From Leucaena leucocephala (Eukaryota > Streptophyta > Magnoliopsida > Fabales > Fabaceae), in the NCBI GenBank assembly GCA_037074615.1, contig CM073538.1:23089068-23153067 (forward strand): DNA of 64,000 nt, in the 5' to 3' direction. Within the stretch, counting starts at the first letter, position 1, and each line of letters begins with the position of its first letter. The translations under genes were made by a program, and so were the position numbers. Under the pieces are notes generated by a model, which made no database searches, had not been told where the DNA came from, and worked only from the letters and a program-made list of their open reading frames with translations. Below are positions 62,891 through 64,000 of the stretch, in pieces.

Positions 62891-64000
62891 CATTGGTGTT
62901 CTACTACATGTTCCCCCTTTGGTATGTTGGTGAGGTTTTGGAGGTCCCAATATTCATCTATAGAAGAATGAAGTTTGTCCAAAGAAAAAACATGAGGGTA
63001 ACTGTATAAGCGTGATTTCTTTTTGGACAGGATCCCTATCATGTTCCCCCTTTGCTATCATGATGGTTGATGCAAATATCTTCAAGTAAAATCGTTCATT
63101 ATTCCTAATGGTAAATGTCTAAGACTCCAATATCACATCTTAGATCTCAATGGTCATTTGCCCCCATTTTTGCTAGCTGCCAATTGGCTGGTCCTGGGTA
63201 TATATACCCCAGTTCCCCACTTTGACCGTTAACAAACAAGCAACCAATAAAGTTTAATCTTTTTAGGTTGTCTTTGGATTGGAGAAAGGTGATTTTGAAA
63301 AATAGATTTTCTCCCAAAGCTGATCAACCCAACTTCTACCCAAACCATAGTTCGGCCTCTCCAACCATGATTTTGGCTTCATTAATTTATTTTTAGATTT
63401 TAACAGGTGTTTGGATGGTCTGCAGCGAAACCAAGGTTTCAAAGAAAAACGAGATTTTCTTCATTATATCCAAACAGTGACTTAATCTTCTTTAACCGAA
63501 TATAATTGTAGGTATAAAAAAAAAAAGTAATAAGATTGTATACAAGCATGTGTTTTGTGTAGACAGAATGTAGGAGCAAGAGGGGATTGCAAATGCAGTA
63601 AGTGGGGGAGAGAGGTGAAGTGGGGTGGGTGAGATGCTTAAAGAAATGTGACTTGTGAGTAAAAGCATCAAATAATACGGAGAGTACGGCTGAAGAGTTC
63701 AGACGAAGGCCCCCCTTGGTTGCTGTTTCTGTGGCAACACAGGTAATGAAGCTGTAACATAAAGTTATATCAATCTCATGCCATTAATTTTCGTACAAAA
63801 ACAGTACACCTCCTTCATCTCTATCGGATGGAGATGATGATGAGCCACCTTATGAATTTCCTTTCTTTTAAAAAATTACCACACAATTTTAATTTTCTTA
63901 ATAAAATATTGTGTTTGTTTAGTTTATTATTATAAGCCTCATAAACAAAGTGTCTTTTATAAGTTCAAGTAATTTTTGTAGGATTCTTTTTACTTATGGA
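62891..64000. other. 3' flank and intergenic region
   Basis: Downstream of the hydrolase-fold gene. Apart from the candidate MITE listed separately, I see GA-rich and AT-rich noncoding sequence. Confidence 0.4.
63269..63479. repeat. Possible short MITE
   Basis: About 210 bp beginning TGTCTTTGGATTGG and ending ATATCCAAACAGTG, so the ends form an imperfect inverted repeat around TTTGGAT/ATCCAAA. An internal GTGTTTGGATGG sits at 63409-63420. Noncoding. No clear target duplication. Confidence 0.4.

Noticed and set aside
1..64000. CRISPR arrays, operons, prokaryotic terminators, replication origins
   Set aside because: The window is eukaryotic nuclear DNA with spliced genes; no regular spacer-repeat arrays were seen.

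Overview
This is nuclear DNA of a flowering plant, most likely a eudicot. It is AT-rich and gene-sparse, with many short GT-AG introns, plant-specific families (class I TCP, PYE-type bHLH, HVA22, tau GST, PMT2-type methyltransferase) and a Ty1/copia element. The species cannot be named from sequence alone. All exon structures below were built by hand from splice signals, reading frame and family knowledge; no search was run.

Layout: (1) 0.7-2.1 kb (-), a decayed RPS9 copy with a still recognisable ribosomal-protein promoter. (2) 3.8-7.0 kb (+), intact EB1 microtubule plus-end protein. (3) 8.5-10.0 kb (-), intact HVA22. (4) 11.4-13.4 kb (-), intact bHLH47/POPEYE-type factor. (5) 15.4-18.6 kb (-), broken copy of a membrane-anchored plant gene of uncertain function. 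(6) 18.6-31.3 kb, a repeat-filled gene desert whose only gene is the single-exon TCP14-type gene (24.8-26.0 kb, -). (7) 31.4-34.2 kb (-), intact NRP/SET-type NAP1-related histone chaperone. (8) 36.4-45.8 kb, a direct duplicate of the NRP segment that is now a pseudogene and carries a 5.4-kb Ty1/copia retrotransposon plus a Stowaway-like MITE. (9) 46.3-49.7 kb (-), a PMT2/PMT14-type methyltransferase pseudogene. (10) 53.0-55.6 kb (-), intact ASC-1/TRIP4-type zinc-finger coactivator. (11) 56.9-57.2 kb (+), tau GST fragment, followed by tandem and dispersed repeats. (12) 59.7-62.9 kb (+), intact plastid-targeted alpha/beta-hydrolase-fold protein.

The genes are independent eukaryotic units with no operon or shared pathway. 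The main theme is seven intact genes interleaved with five pseudogenes at different stages of decay. Several lesions look like CpG transitions, as expected from cytosine methylation. This fits a duplicated segment losing redundant copies, together with recent transposon activity. The copia element has 214-bp LTRs identical by eye, a 5-bp target-site duplication and an unbroken 1431-codon ORF, yet has Tyr where the second catalytic integrase Asp belongs. I saw no clearly new biological system; the most unusual items are that retrotransposon, the dissectable NRP duplicate pair, and a family of GA-core MITE-like repeats.
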